This document shows, in pieces, positions 17,987-26,762 of a DNA stretch of 64,000 nt. The position numbers were made by a program, and so were the translations under genes. The notes under the pieces are model-generated. The model searched no databases. It was not told where the DNA came from and was given only the letters and a program-made list of their open reading frames with translations. Source of the DNA: Paraburkholderia ginsengiterrae (lineage in GTDB: Bacteria > Pseudomonadota > Gammaproteobacteria > Burkholderiales > Burkholderiaceae). How positions within the stretch are numbered: the stretch's first letter is position 1; the number at the start of each line of letters is the position of its first letter. The stretch is from NCBI RefSeq assembly GCF_001645125.1, contig NZ_LXKA01000044.1, positions 101,450 to 165,449 of the forward strand, written 5' to 3'.

Positions 17987-18544
17987 TCATCGCTTCTCCC
18001 GAATCGAACTGACCGACACAGAGTCAGCACTGGTCGGCATCCCAACGGTGCAGCAACGAAGAACGTCATCGCCCGACCACAATTCATTGCCATTCCAGTA
18101 CATAAACAAAGCGGCGATCTGTGCGTCGCTAAAGTAGTCTTGCAAGGCCAGCCACACCGCGTCCGGAACGGACAGCCGGAATACACCCGCAAGATGTTCC
18201 GCCCAGGACAGCACCGCTTCCTCACACGGAGAGAACACACCAGACCGGCGCCATGCTCCGACATGTTCCTCCTTCGCCATCGAAACCCCTACGGAACGGG
18301 CGCGGCACAGATAATGCCGGACGCACAGAAGACAGCCGTTGATCTGCGAGGCGCGCAAATCAAGAAGCGCGATGAGGTGCTCGTCAAGCGTGCTGCTTGC
18401 CCCTGCTTCGAAACACGCTACATTCACCAACGCCGCTGCGTGAGGAATCAGCCGAGCGAAGTCCTTATACGCCCGACATGAAGTGTATGAAGTTACCCTC
18501 TCGTACGCTTCACCGAATCTGACCGTTTCCATTCTGACTCGCAT
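17987..18544 (-). CDS. AhpD/carboxymuconolactone decarboxylase-family protein (divergent paralogue)
   Basis: 185 residues from the ATG at 18544 (MRVRMETVRF); starts at 18532 or 18607 are also possible. The redox motif is in QINGCLLCVRHYLCRAR, and the helical pattern of the family follows (WRRSGVFSPCEEAVLSWAEHLAG). It is clearly more distant from the CMD proteins at 15345 and 28664 than those two are from each other. It is the first gene of a likely three-gene unit with the DedA-rhodanese fusion (43-bp gap) and the ECF41 sigma factor, so it is either a target or a partner of that sigma system. Confidence 0.82.
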   Translation of the reverse strand: MRVRMETVRFGEAYERVTSYTSCRAYKDFARLIPHAAALVNVACFEAGASSTLDEHLIALLDLRASQINGCLLCVRHYLCRARSVGVSMAKEEHVGAWRRSGVFSPCEEAVLSWAEHLAGVFRLSVPDAVWLALQDYFSDAQIAALFMYWNGNELWSGDDVLRCCTVGMPTSADSVSVSSIREKR

Positions 18545-18640
18545 TAGCTCGGCGTTATGTGGTGGTCGAGGCAAGGATGATTGATTCACGTTTCCCTGAC
18601 CAACCAAAATAGAATGACCCGTGGTGAGATTCTTTATGCG

Positions 18641-19912
18641 CTACTTCGCGCCCATCAGTTTTCCCTCTGACGCTCCTTTGGATTGCTGACTAGCATCTTT
18701 GTCCGGATCGTCCGTTTCGCTAAGCTCCTGCCGATAGCGGTGAACGTCCCGGGTAACGAAGCCAATCTCCCGGCTGGGAATATCGAACCATTCCGGGTGT
18801 TCAAACGAACGTCGGATATCCTCGAGGCCGCTCTCCCAATGCTCGCGCATCGTAGCTTTGCTGAACTCATAGTCCTTGTAATGTCCCTCGAATGTCTTGT
18901 TCTTGTAGATCAGGTGGACGACGTTTACAGCGCTCCCGTCCGCAACTTTCCGTGCCTCGCGAATTAACGGGTGGACGAACTGGATCTTTTCAGGAATGTG
19001 CTCGAGCAGCACCTTTATCATTTGCGCGTGTTTTTGCCTCTGTGACATGAAGGCAGTGATCGCCCTGGTACGGCTCGAATACTGAATATCTTTGGTTCGT
19101 TCACTGACGTCCAGAAGATCGCCTGGCAGTTTGCCTCGCGAACTCCACAGATCAACCTGGAAAACGAGCGTGTCCTTATGCTGACTCTCTCTGATAATCT
19201 CAGTAAGTGGAGTATTTGAAACCAGCCCGCCGTCCCAGTAGAACTCTCCATCGATCTCGACAGCTGGAAAACCTGGCGGCAGAGCACCCGATGCAATGAA
19301 ATGCTCCGGAGCCAGCCGCATTGTCGAATTGTCGAAGTAGACGAGATTTCCCGTTCGCACATTGACTGCCCCAACGGACACACGAATGTCTCCGTTATTA
19401 ACGCGATCGAAGTTTGCATACTTCAGGAGCGTTTCGCGTAATGCCGAGGTGTCGTAGTAGCTGACCTGATCGGGGCGTTCTTTTCCGTGCGTCGCGAATG
19501 ACAATTGCATGCGTGGGGAAAAAAATCCTTCCTGACCTTCCAGCAAGGTACGCGTTGCAGACCATGCGCTCAACCATTTGCGCCCGATGTCTTCCACCTC
19601 AGGCCAAACCGGAATGCCCGCAGCAGTTTGCGAGAAGAAGGTCGCCGGCTGACTGATCGTATTCCAGAAGCCGCGCAGCGCATCGACACGGTCCGCAGGC
19701 GCGTTGCCTGCGATAATCGCCGTGTTCAATGCACCGATGGATATCCCGGAAATGCGGGTCGGTTCGATACCAGACTCTGCCAGCCCCTCATATACACCGG
19801 CCTGATATGAGCCCAACGCCCCTCCCCCCTGGAGCACTAATCCGATTTCGTCATATGAGGGGAGCTTCAGGTGCTGGGGCTTCTGCAGCTTGTTACGCCG
19901 GCTCGCATTCAT
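18641..19912 (-). CDS. Patatin-like phospholipase
   Basis: 423 residues from the ATG at 19912 (MNASRRN); the frame runs 10 codons further but would overlap the upstream bdh stop. The patatin catalytic dyad is visible: S58 in GISIGAL and D227 in WDGGLVSN, with the oxyanion Gly-rich loop LQGGGALGSYQAG at 28-39. Length and the C-terminal DUF3734-like part fit bacterial patatins found with beta-hydroxybutyrate genes. It lies 10 bp after bdh in an adc - bdh - patatin operon. The association suggests a role in polyhydroxybutyrate or short acyl ester turnover, though phospholipase activity is the generic family annotation. A close paralogue is at 62369-63622. Confidence 0.88.
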   Translation of the reverse strand: MNASRRNKLQKPQHLKLPSYDEIGLVLQGGGALGSYQAGVYEGLAESGIEPTRISGISIGALNTAIIAGNAPADRVDALRGFWNTISQPATFFSQTAAGIPVWPEVEDIGRKWLSAWSATRTLLEGQEGFFSPRMQLSFATHGKERPDQVSYYDTSALRETLLKYANFDRVNNGDIRVSVGAVNVRTGNLVYFDNSTMRLAPEHFIASGALPPGFPAVEIDGEFYWDGGLVSNTPLTEIIRESQHKDTLVFQVDLWSSRGKLPGDLLDVSERTKDIQYSSRTRAITAFMSQRQKHAQMIKVLLEHIPEKIQFVHPLIREARKVADGSAVNVVHLIYKNKTFEGHYKDYEFSKATMREHWESGLEDIRRSFEHPEWFDIPSREIGFVTRDVHRYRQELSETDDPDKDASQQSKGASEGKLMGAK

Positions 19913-19922
19913 TCTCGTCTCC

Positions 19923-20705
19923 TTACTGCATGAACCAGCCATGGCTGACTACGACGGATTGCCCGGTAAGCGCACTCGACTCGAAGCCTGCCAGGAATGC
20001 AACCGTGTTGGCAACGTCCGCAACCGAAGTGAATTCGCCATTGACGGTGTCCTTCAACATCACATCTTTCACAACCGCCTGCTCGGAAATTCCCAATGCT
20101 TTCGCCTGCTCGGGGATCTGTTTGTCAACCAGTGGCGTTCTGACGAATCCCGGACATACGACATTTGCCCGCACACCACGCGGACCGCCTTCCTTCGCGA
20201 CAACACGGGCGAGGCCGAGAAGCCCGTGTTTGGCCGTCACATAGGCTGACTTGAGTTGCGACGCTTCGTGCGAGTGAACGGAGCCCATGTAGATCACCGC
20301 TCCACCTTTATTGGACGCGTACATATACTTGAGAGCGGCCTTGGTAGTGAGAAACGCACCGTCGAGATGAATTGCCAGCATCCTCTTCCAGTCCGCGAAT
20401 GCATAATCTTCGATCCGGTTGACGATCTGAATGCCCGCATTCGAAACGAGAACGTCGATACCTCCTAGCCGGCTCACCGTTTCGGCGACACCTGCGTTGA
20501 CTGTTTCTTCGCTGGTCACGTCCATCGCGACGGCAATTGCATTGCCACCGGCGGCGACGATATCTTCTGCGACCCTCTGGGCATTCGCCAGATTCAGATC
20601 TGCAATCACGACCATTGCGCCGTCTGTTGCGAGCTTGCGCGCACACTGTTCACCGATGCCGCTTGCCGCACCCGTAACAAGCGCGACCTTATCATTGAGT
20701 GACAT
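19923..20705 (-). CDS. 3-hydroxybutyrate dehydrogenase (SDR)
   Basis: 260 residues, standard for the family. The NAD-binding motif is [12 protein letters not shown], with NAGIQIV in the middle. The active site Y-x3-K is in [12 protein letters not shown], and the C-terminal signature [18 protein letters not shown] is the typical ending of D-3-hydroxybutyrate dehydrogenase (TGQ..V.SHGW..Q). It oxidises 3-hydroxybutyrate to acetoacetate with NAD. The neighbours are acetoacetate decarboxylase (17 bp upstream) and patatin (10 bp downstream), so the operon can convert 3-hydroxybutyrate to acetone. The gene symbol bdhA/hbdH is commonly used for this product. Confidence 0.9.
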   Translation of the reverse strand: MSLNDKVALVTGAASGIGEQCARKLATDGAMVVIADLNLANAQRVAEDIVAAGGNAIAVAMDVTSEETVNAGVAETVSRLGGIDVLVSNAGIQIVNRIEDYAFADWKRMLAIHLDGAFLTTKAALKYMYASNKGGAVIYMGSVHSHEASQLKSAYVTAKHGLLGLARVVAKEGGPRGVRANVVCPGFVRTPLVDKQIPEQAKALGISEQAVVKDVMLKDTVNGEFTSVADVANTVAFLAGFESSALTGQSVVVSHGWFMQ

Positions 20706-20722
20706 AACCTCTCCGTATTGGC

Positions 20723-21502
20723 TTACTGGTTAACTGCGAGTTTCAACGACTCGGCCGAAACGAGGTAGTCATACACCACCTCGCCGACATCGAGTGTGAG
20801 ATTTGCAATGACGTGACGCGCGCCAATAATCTTGCGAACAGGAAGATCCGCGACCGATGCAAGAGCGTGCGGATGCAGTTCGAGCGCTGCGGGACCTTCC
20901 CACGCCCCGATAACATCTACATCGCGTAGAAAGAAGCGGACCAGTTCGCAGATTCTCAAGGAGCCGTCGACATGCGGAATGACTTTGAGAAGGTAATTGG
21001 GCGTACCGGCCAGCTTGCGACATTCGGCGGTCGTGTCCAATGCACGATACTTGTAGCCCATCGTCCCGGTCGCGACACGATGCGTCCCGTAGTCGAGCGT
21101 GCCAAGCAGTGTGTCCTTGCCATCGACGCATAGCCTCGGCGAAGCAAGTTTCTTTGGAAACCCCCAGATTTCCCGTCCACCTGCGATGGGACCTTCATCG
21201 TCGAGATACATCGAATGCGTGAAATTGGCGTGATTTCCATCCGAATCCAGAACCGAGATGACCTGCCCGCTTTCCGTGTAGTCACCAAATCCCGAAGAAT
21301 CAGGCATACGAATGAACTCGTAATGAACGATCGCCTTGTTGACCGTTAGTGGTTCTGGAACGACGGCCTTAAGTGCATCCATATCCGTCTCATACGAGAT
21401 GATGAAATACTCCCGATTTATGAAACGAAAGGGCGGGCGCGGATAAGCAGGATTGTGCACCGGCATCGCAAAAGCGCTCTTGCGGATATCGTCTTCTGTC
21501 AT
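20723..21502 (-). CDS. adc: Acetoacetate decarboxylase
   Basis: 259 residues, close to the family length. N-terminal [23 protein letters not shown] is characteristic, and the Schiff-base lysine is expected in the [12 protein letters not shown] segment. It decarboxylates acetoacetate to acetone and CO2 in the cytoplasm. It is the first gene of the adc - bdh - patatin operon on the minus strand. The promoter is likely in the 290 bp upstream. A deletion-damaged second copy of this operon lies at 62369-63776, where only the first 33 codons of adc remain. Confidence 0.92.
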   Translation of the reverse strand: MTEDDIRKSAFAMPVHNPAYPRPPFRFINREYFIISYETDMDALKAVVPEPLTVNKAIVHYEFIRMPDSSGFGDYTESGQVISVLDSDGNHANFTHSMYLDDEGPIAGGREIWGFPKKLASPRLCVDGKDTLLGTLDYGTHRVATGTMGYKYRALDTTAECRKLAGTPNYLLKVIPHVDGSLRICELVRFFLRDVDVIGAWEGPAALELHPHALASVADLPVRKIIGARHVIANLTLDVGEVVYDYLVSAESLKLAVNQ

Positions 21503-21794
21503 GTATCAATTCCCGGTTGATAGGGCGCTGCGTAAGAAGCATCCCAATTTTTCCTCTGTCGCGGCCAACGAAGTTCGCGCGCGCAACAAGGTGAAGACTG
21601 CTATAGGATTTCGCAGGATTCTACGGTGTCGTGTCTTCTATCTTTGTCGCAGGTAGATTTAGCGGTCACCGTCAAGACATATCGTAGGCTTAGTCTTCGA
21701 ACTGCAGTAGCCCTGCAGAGGAACTCAGCGTGTTGCCGGGGTAGCAACAATCAACGACGCAGGCAGATACGTTCGAATGGTTTGTCATTTTGTA

Positions 21795-22598
21795 CTACTT
21801 CGACAAACGCAGCGCTTTCGAAAGCACCATGCCTCGCTGCGGGCTAATCAGCCATACCGCCGTGATAGCAACGTATAACCGGGAGGTTCTTGTCGTGATA
21901 TCAGTCGGTTCGTCATCCGTAGGATCGCTATGATCGATCCGGTCGCTGAAATAGGGAGGCACCAGATTCCCCATAATGGCAATCGCGAAGTCTCCATTCG
22001 CTTCGGCGTACACCTCCGGTGAAAGAATCACGCGTCCGTGAACAGTGGTTTTCCTATTTTTTTTTGCATCGATTTCAATTATTTCGATATTCTGAATAAA
22101 CCCCTTGGACCTCGCTTCTGGCGCGACGACAAGTCTTCGACCACTTGGTCCGCGAATCGTCTTTCGCAGGACGATACCTGCGGGATCGTCGCCGGACAGA
22201 TCGACGTTTACCGTCAACTGGTGTTTCTCTGCGTTGTACCGTATCCCGTACGGGACGGCCACAACAAAAGTCAAATCTCGAGAGAGGTCAGCGCCCATCA
22301 AGTCGGAATCGGAGTTCCGTTGACTTGTAGGGCTATGTATCAGACCCAGGACACGGTCGCCTAGTGAAGGTGCGCCAGTAGGTGTGCTCCGATTTACCAT
22401 CCGATCTCGGATAGAAACTGGGTCGTCACCCAAGAAAGGATGCGCTGACGAAGAATTTGCAACTTCAGAATCTTTAGTTTCCGCCGCACGGGTCACCACT
22501 GCCGCATTTGCCTGCGCTCCCGCTTCAGCCAGTATAAATACACATGCGATAGCGCACGTGGCTTTGGATAAGATTCGTTTTGGTTTTAGATGAAACAC
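21795..22598 (-). CDS. Hypothetical secreted protein
   Basis: 267 residues. The N-terminus has a basic start (MFHLKPKRILSK) and a hydrophobic segment ending in an Ala-rich site (AEAGAQANAA), so it is probably exported. The mature part has a beta-rich middle (LTVNVDLSGDDPAGIVLRKT, GRRLVVAPEARSKGFIQNIEIIEI) and a hydrophobic C-terminal stretch (LYVAITAVWLI). I do not recognise a family. Base composition is slightly more AT-rich than the neighbours. It is a single gene, 68 bp after the bestrophin gene on the same strand, so co-transcription is possible. Confidence 0.6.
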   Translation of the reverse strand: MFHLKPKRILSKATCAIACVFILAEAGAQANAAVVTRAAETKDSEVANSSSAHPFLGDDPVSIRDRMVNRSTPTGAPSLGDRVLGLIHSPTSQRNSDSDLMGADLSRDLTFVVAVPYGIRYNAEKHQLTVNVDLSGDDPAGIVLRKTIRGPSGRRLVVAPEARSKGFIQNIEIIEIDAKKNRKTTVHGRVILSPEVYAEANGDFAIAIMGNLVPPYFSDRIDHSDPTDDEPTDITTRTSRLYVAITAVWLISPQRGMVLSKALRLSK

Positions 22599-22666
22599 GA
22601 AAATACTCCTCGCACTCCAGCAGCGGCTCGCGCAAGACCGTTCTGGCTCGATTCGGATATTCCAGA

Positions 22667-23674
22667 CTAAAGCACGACGATAGCCGCCTGGTCCGGCATA
22701 GGAGGCATTTCGGCATCACCAAGCATGTCCCGCAACTCGCGTTCGATAGTCCGGCAGAGCATTGAAATCGGCACATCGTTGGCACCCCCTTCAAACGGGT
22801 TCTCAGTGCTTTCCCCAACCTGCTCAAGCGAGGTGTACATCCACGAGACCATGACGCTAAAAGGGACGACGAGCCAAACCATGTTGCCGTGCATGAGACC
22901 CGTTACGCTGTCGTTCAGCTTATTGAATTCCTGCAGTAGGCCAAAAGGAAAAAGCAGGCAAAAGAACCGCACGAATAGCATATTAATTGTCGCGTACTGG
23001 CGCGGGTAAGGAAAGTTCTTGAGCCGCTCAGCGCTACCTTGCAGATCAATCAACTCCCGGAGTGTCCTTTCCAGTTCCATGTAGAAGCTGCCGTTAATCT
23101 TCCCGGAGGCGAGCAACCGGCTGATAGCCGCACCTTGCAAACTTAGAACCTGCGTGGGTTTGCTTAAACTCGAAAGCACCTGCGTGGCTTCCGTCGATGG
23201 CAGATACAAGGGCAGCAGATCCTGAAGCTCAATTTCGCGCTCAGGAATGCTATAGAAGCGTTGGTATTCGGCATTGAATGGTTTATCGGTGCTTTCCCAG
23301 ATTCGCGGTTCCCTGAGCTCATAGCGTAAGGTCGTGAGCCACGCCAAATGGCGGTGCACCAGTTCTTTTGACACTTGCAGATCTACGGGGAAATCCCGGG
23401 CAACAATGCCCCAGAGCCGACTCGCACTCAGGATCGACGTCCAGATATGCTGCGCTTCCATTGCGCGATTGTATGTCTGGGCGTTTTTGAAGCCCACGAT
23501 GAACGATGTAGCCGTTCCGAGCAGGACAACGACGGTGAGCGGCACGGATAGCCAGGTTAGACCCAGCGTTTTATAAAGAAAAACGGGCACCGATCCACAG
23601 ATGAGAAGCCCGTAGATCTGCCTCCTGGTCCAGAACAGGAACTCGGAGAATTTGTATGATTTTCCTAGATGCAT
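22667..23674 (-). CDS. Bestrophin-family anion channel
   Basis: 335 residues, typical for bacterial bestrophins (UPF0187). The conserved features are the basic start followed by WTRRQIYGLLICGSVPVFLY, LGTATSFIVGFKNAQTYNRAMEA with the R-W/E pore region, and RLKNFPYPRQYATINMLFVRF, then a long hydrophobic C-terminal pair. It probably forms a pentameric chloride-like channel in the inner membrane. It is followed on the same strand by a hypothetical secreted protein. No calcium-binding acidic cluster can be judged by eye. Confidence 0.88.
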   Translation of the reverse strand: MHLGKSYKFSEFLFWTRRQIYGLLICGSVPVFLYKTLGLTWLSVPLTVVVLLGTATSFIVGFKNAQTYNRAMEAQHIWTSILSASRLWGIVARDFPVDLQVSKELVHRHLAWLTTLRYELREPRIWESTDKPFNAEYQRFYSIPEREIELQDLLPLYLPSTEATQVLSSLSKPTQVLSLQGAAISRLLASGKINGSFYMELERTLRELIDLQGSAERLKNFPYPRQYATINMLFVRFFCLLFPFGLLQEFNKLNDSVTGLMHGNMVWLVVPFSVMVSWMYTSLEQVGESTENPFEGGANDVPISMLCRTIERELRDMLGDAEMPPMPDQAAIVVL

Positions 23675-23769
23675 GACGAATATTCGCGCAAGAAAATTAC
23701 TGGATTTAGCGTGATCAACCTTATTTAAATTTGAACCACTGCGAAGACAAGCGGCAGGCTACAAAGATC

Positions 23770-25323
23770 TCAATGCGCACCTGCCGCCGCACCAACTTCG
23801 CCTTTGTGAGGCTTGGTCATCCAGATCAGCGGAATGATCGCGATGAAGCTCATTGAAGAAAGCCAGAAGATATCGTTCAGTCCGAGCATCGCGGCCTGCA
23901 TATTCAGAGAATGCTCGAAGAACACCACCGCCTGCTCTGTGCTGCCACCGAGCGTCGTATGAAGCGTCGCGATGGCGTTCGTATAGCTGGGGTTGTTCAC
24001 GCCTGACTGTTCAGCGAGTTGCGCATGGTGCAGGATCGTCCGGTCGTTCCAGCCTGTCGTGATCAACGACGTGCCGACACCTCCCGCGAACACGCGCACG
24101 AAGTTGGACAAACCGGCGGCCGCCGGAATCCTGTCGGGTGACAAGCCCGACAGGATGATCGCGGTAAGCGGCGTAAAAAAGAGCGCCATGGGGATGCCTT
24201 GCAGCAACGTCGGCAGAATCAGCGTCCATTGATCGACGTCCGTCGTGTACCGCGAACGCATGAAGAACACGCCTGCAAAGCCGAGGAACGCGAGCGTCGC
24301 GAGCACACGTGCATCGGACTTCGGGATGATCTTTGCCATTACAGGCGCTAACAGGACGGCGAAGATACCCAGCGGCGCCGTCACGAGACCAGCGTCCACG
24401 GAACGATAGCCGAGATAGCCCTGAATCCACTGCGGCAGGACCACGAGGTTCGAAAAGAACACCGCATATGCGATCGAGATCGCAATTGTTCCGCCGCGGA
24501 AGTTGCGTTGTGCAAAAAGACGAAGATCAACGATTGGGTTCTTCTCCGTGAACTCCCAGATCAGGAAGAAAAAGAAGCTGATGGCGGCGATGGCGGTGAG
24601 CGTGCAGATTACGGGCGAGTTGAACCAGTCGAGATCCTTGCCCTTGTCCAGCATGATCTGTAGCGACGCAACCCAGACGATCAGCGACAGCAGCCCGACC
24701 TTGTCGATGGGGAGTTTGCGCGTTGCGGAATCGCGGTCGCGATAAATGATCCATGTCACACCGGCGGCAAACAGGCCCACTGGAATGTTGATGTAGAAAA
24801 TCCACGACCAGCTATAACTGTCGGTAATCCAGCCACCTAGCGCAGGACCCGCAATCGGCCCAACCGTCGCCGTCATCGCCCACAGCGACAGCGCCGTCGA
24901 ACTTTTTTCCTTCGGATACGAACCAAGCAGAATGGCCTGCGAGAGCGGAATCAGCGGACCCGCGACGGCGCCTTGCAGCACGCGTGCAGCGAGTAGCACG
25001 ATCAGATTCGGCGCGACGCCACACAGCCACGACGAAAACACGAATAACAGGATCGCGGCCACGAACAGCCTGATCTGGCCGAGGCGCTGCGTAAGCCAGC
25101 CTGTCAGCGGTATGGCGACGGCATTTGCCGCCGAGAACAGTGTGATCACCCAGGTGCCTTCGTCAACGGATACGCCGAGGTTGCCTGAAATCGTTGGAAT
25201 CGCAACGTTGGCAATGGATGAATCGAGCACATTCATGAACGTCGCGAGCGCGACTGCGAGTGTCGCGAGGACCAGCTTTCCACCGGTCAGCGGTGGCGGT
25301 GCAAGTTGCGTCGAGGAATTCAT
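23770..25323 (-). CDS. emrB: MFS multidrug efflux pump, DHA2 family (EmrB-like)
   Basis: 517 residues with 14 expected membrane segments. Motifs include LDSSIANVAIPTI at the first helix, GWLTQRLGQIRLF (motif A), ARVLQGAVAGPLIPLSQAIL and motif C GPIAGPALGGWI. It pumps hydrophobic drugs or organic acids with proton antiport. It is the third gene of a NodT - EmrA - EmrB operon (91-bp gap to emrA) and should act with them as a tripartite system spanning both membranes. The C-terminus ends in HKGEVGAAAGAH, a tail with no evident function. Confidence 0.92.
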   Translation of the reverse strand: MNSSTQLAPPPLTGGKLVLATLAVALATFMNVLDSSIANVAIPTISGNLGVSVDEGTWVITLFSAANAVAIPLTGWLTQRLGQIRLFVAAILLFVFSSWLCGVAPNLIVLLAARVLQGAVAGPLIPLSQAILLGSYPKEKSSTALSLWAMTATVGPIAGPALGGWITDSYSWSWIFYINIPVGLFAAGVTWIIYRDRDSATRKLPIDKVGLLSLIVWVASLQIMLDKGKDLDWFNSPVICTLTAIAAISFFFFLIWEFTEKNPIVDLRLFAQRNFRGGTIAISIAYAVFFSNLVVLPQWIQGYLGYRSVDAGLVTAPLGIFAVLLAPVMAKIIPKSDARVLATLAFLGFAGVFFMRSRYTTDVDQWTLILPTLLQGIPMALFFTPLTAIILSGLSPDRIPAAAGLSNFVRVFAGGVGTSLITTGWNDRTILHHAQLAEQSGVNNPSYTNAIATLHTTLGGSTEQAVVFFEHSLNMQAAMLGLNDIFWLSSMSFIAIIPLIWMTKPHKGEVGAAAGAH

Positions 25324-25414
25324 GTCTGTTCCACTCTGATGTTTTAGTCAGGCTCGGCGTATTTATCTGGTTCTCAGCATGCGCCCGGACGGTGCGCTTT
25401 CCCCGGATTGCGAT

Positions 25415-26728
25415 CTAGCCTGCGCGCCGTTTAGTGTCGTTCTTATCGCTCGTGTCGCGCTTCGTGGAAGGCATCAACGATGCGACGCTTCCTGCGGGCT
25501 CCGCAAGCGAGGGGACGATATTCCGCGCGATGATATTCGCGATCTCGGCATCTGCCTGTGCCCCGTATTCCGCAAACACGTTCGTGTGATACGCCGTGTT
25601 TATGGCCGCGCCGAGCTGCGGTCCCGTGTTATCGCGCGTATCCACTTCGACTTCCATCGAAAGGCCGATACGCAGGGGATGTGCGTCGAGTTCTTTCTGA
25701 TCGAGCTGGATACGAGCGGGCAACCGCTGCACGATCTTGATCCAGTTGCCCGTCGCGTTCTGCGCGGGCAACGTCGCGAACGCACTGCCTGTGCCCGCGG
25801 AAAAACCGACGACGCGACCGTGATACTTAACCTTGTCGCCGTATACATCGGCGGTGAGTTCAACGGGTTGGCCAATGCGCATGTTGCGCAACTGGCTTTC
25901 CTTGTAGTTCGCGTCGACCCACACGCCGTCGAGCGGTACGATTGCCATCAGCGGCGTGCCCGGCGATACACGCTGGCCGACTTGTACCGAGCGTTTCGCA
26001 ACGTAGCCGGTGACGGGCGCGGGCAACGCATTGCGCGCGTACGCAAGATACGCATCACGCACCTTCGATGCGGCGGCAAGCACGTTTGGGTGCTGCTCGA
26101 TCGTCGTGCGATCGGTCAACGCCCGGTTGGCTTCGGCCTGTTGACGCGCGGCGTTGAGCGCGGCCTGTGCGGCCATCACGGTATCGCGGGCATGCGCGAT
26201 ATCTTCTGCCGACACAGCGCCCGTCCCTGCGACGGCCTGGCGGCGACGCAGGTCGTCCTGCGCGCGAACCAGATCGGACTGCTTCTGCGCGACGTTCGCG
26301 GCATAGAAATCGTTGTTCACGTATAGACTGCTCACCTGCCGCACGGTCTGGCCCAAGGTCGCTTCAGCGTTGCCGAGCGCAACTTTCGCGTCGGCGTTGT
26401 CGAGCGTGACGACAGGGTCGCCGGCACGCACGATCTGAGTGTCGTCGGCATTCACGGCGACAACGGTACCGGTCACCTGTGGCGTCAGTTGCACGAGATT
26501 GCCGCTGACGTATGCGTCATCGGTTGATTCGTAGTAACGCCCATAAGTCATGTAGTACGCACCATAGCCGGCCGCCGACACGACGACAGCTACGCCGAGC
26601 AGCGCGAGCAGTGCTTTGCGCTTGTGTGTTTCGGGGGCGTTTTCAACAGATGCTGTTGTCGGTGTTGCGTCACGTTTTGCACTCGCCGCGTGGGCTCCCT
26701 GATGCTCTGTTGTGTCGATTTCGCTCAC
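25415..26728 (-). CDS. emrA: Membrane fusion (adaptor) protein, HlyD/EmrA family
   Basis: 437 residues from the GTG at 26728 (VSEIDTTEHQG), which has GGAG 9-12 nt upstream; the longer frame overlaps nodT and looks non-coding. One N-terminal membrane segment (ALLALLGVAVVVSAAGYGAYYM) is followed by the biotinyl-lipoyl-like half (YVSGNLVQLTPQVTGTVVAV), a coiled hairpin (about 120-220) and the second half with beta-barrel (NALPAPVTGYVAKRSVQVGQRV, GVWVDANYKESQLRNM). It connects EmrB to the outer-membrane NodT protein across the periplasm. The end of the protein is Lys/Asp rich. Confidence 0.9.
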   Translation of the reverse strand: MSEIDTTEHQGAHAASAKRDATPTTASVENAPETHKRKALLALLGVAVVVSAAGYGAYYMTYGRYYESTDDAYVSGNLVQLTPQVTGTVVAVNADDTQIVRAGDPVVTLDNADAKVALGNAEATLGQTVRQVSSLYVNNDFYAANVAQKQSDLVRAQDDLRRRQAVAGTGAVSAEDIAHARDTVMAAQAALNAARQQAEANRALTDRTTIEQHPNVLAAASKVRDAYLAYARNALPAPVTGYVAKRSVQVGQRVSPGTPLMAIVPLDGVWVDANYKESQLRNMRIGQPVELTADVYGDKVKYHGRVVGFSAGTGSAFATLPAQNATGNWIKIVQRLPARIQLDQKELDAHPLRIGLSMEVEVDTRDNTGPQLGAAINTAYHTNVFAEYGAQADAEIANIIARNIVPSLAEPAGSVASLMPSTKRDTSDKNDTKRRAG

Positions 26729-26762
26729 TTCAATTCTCCAGGCAGATTCGGTAGATAACAGC

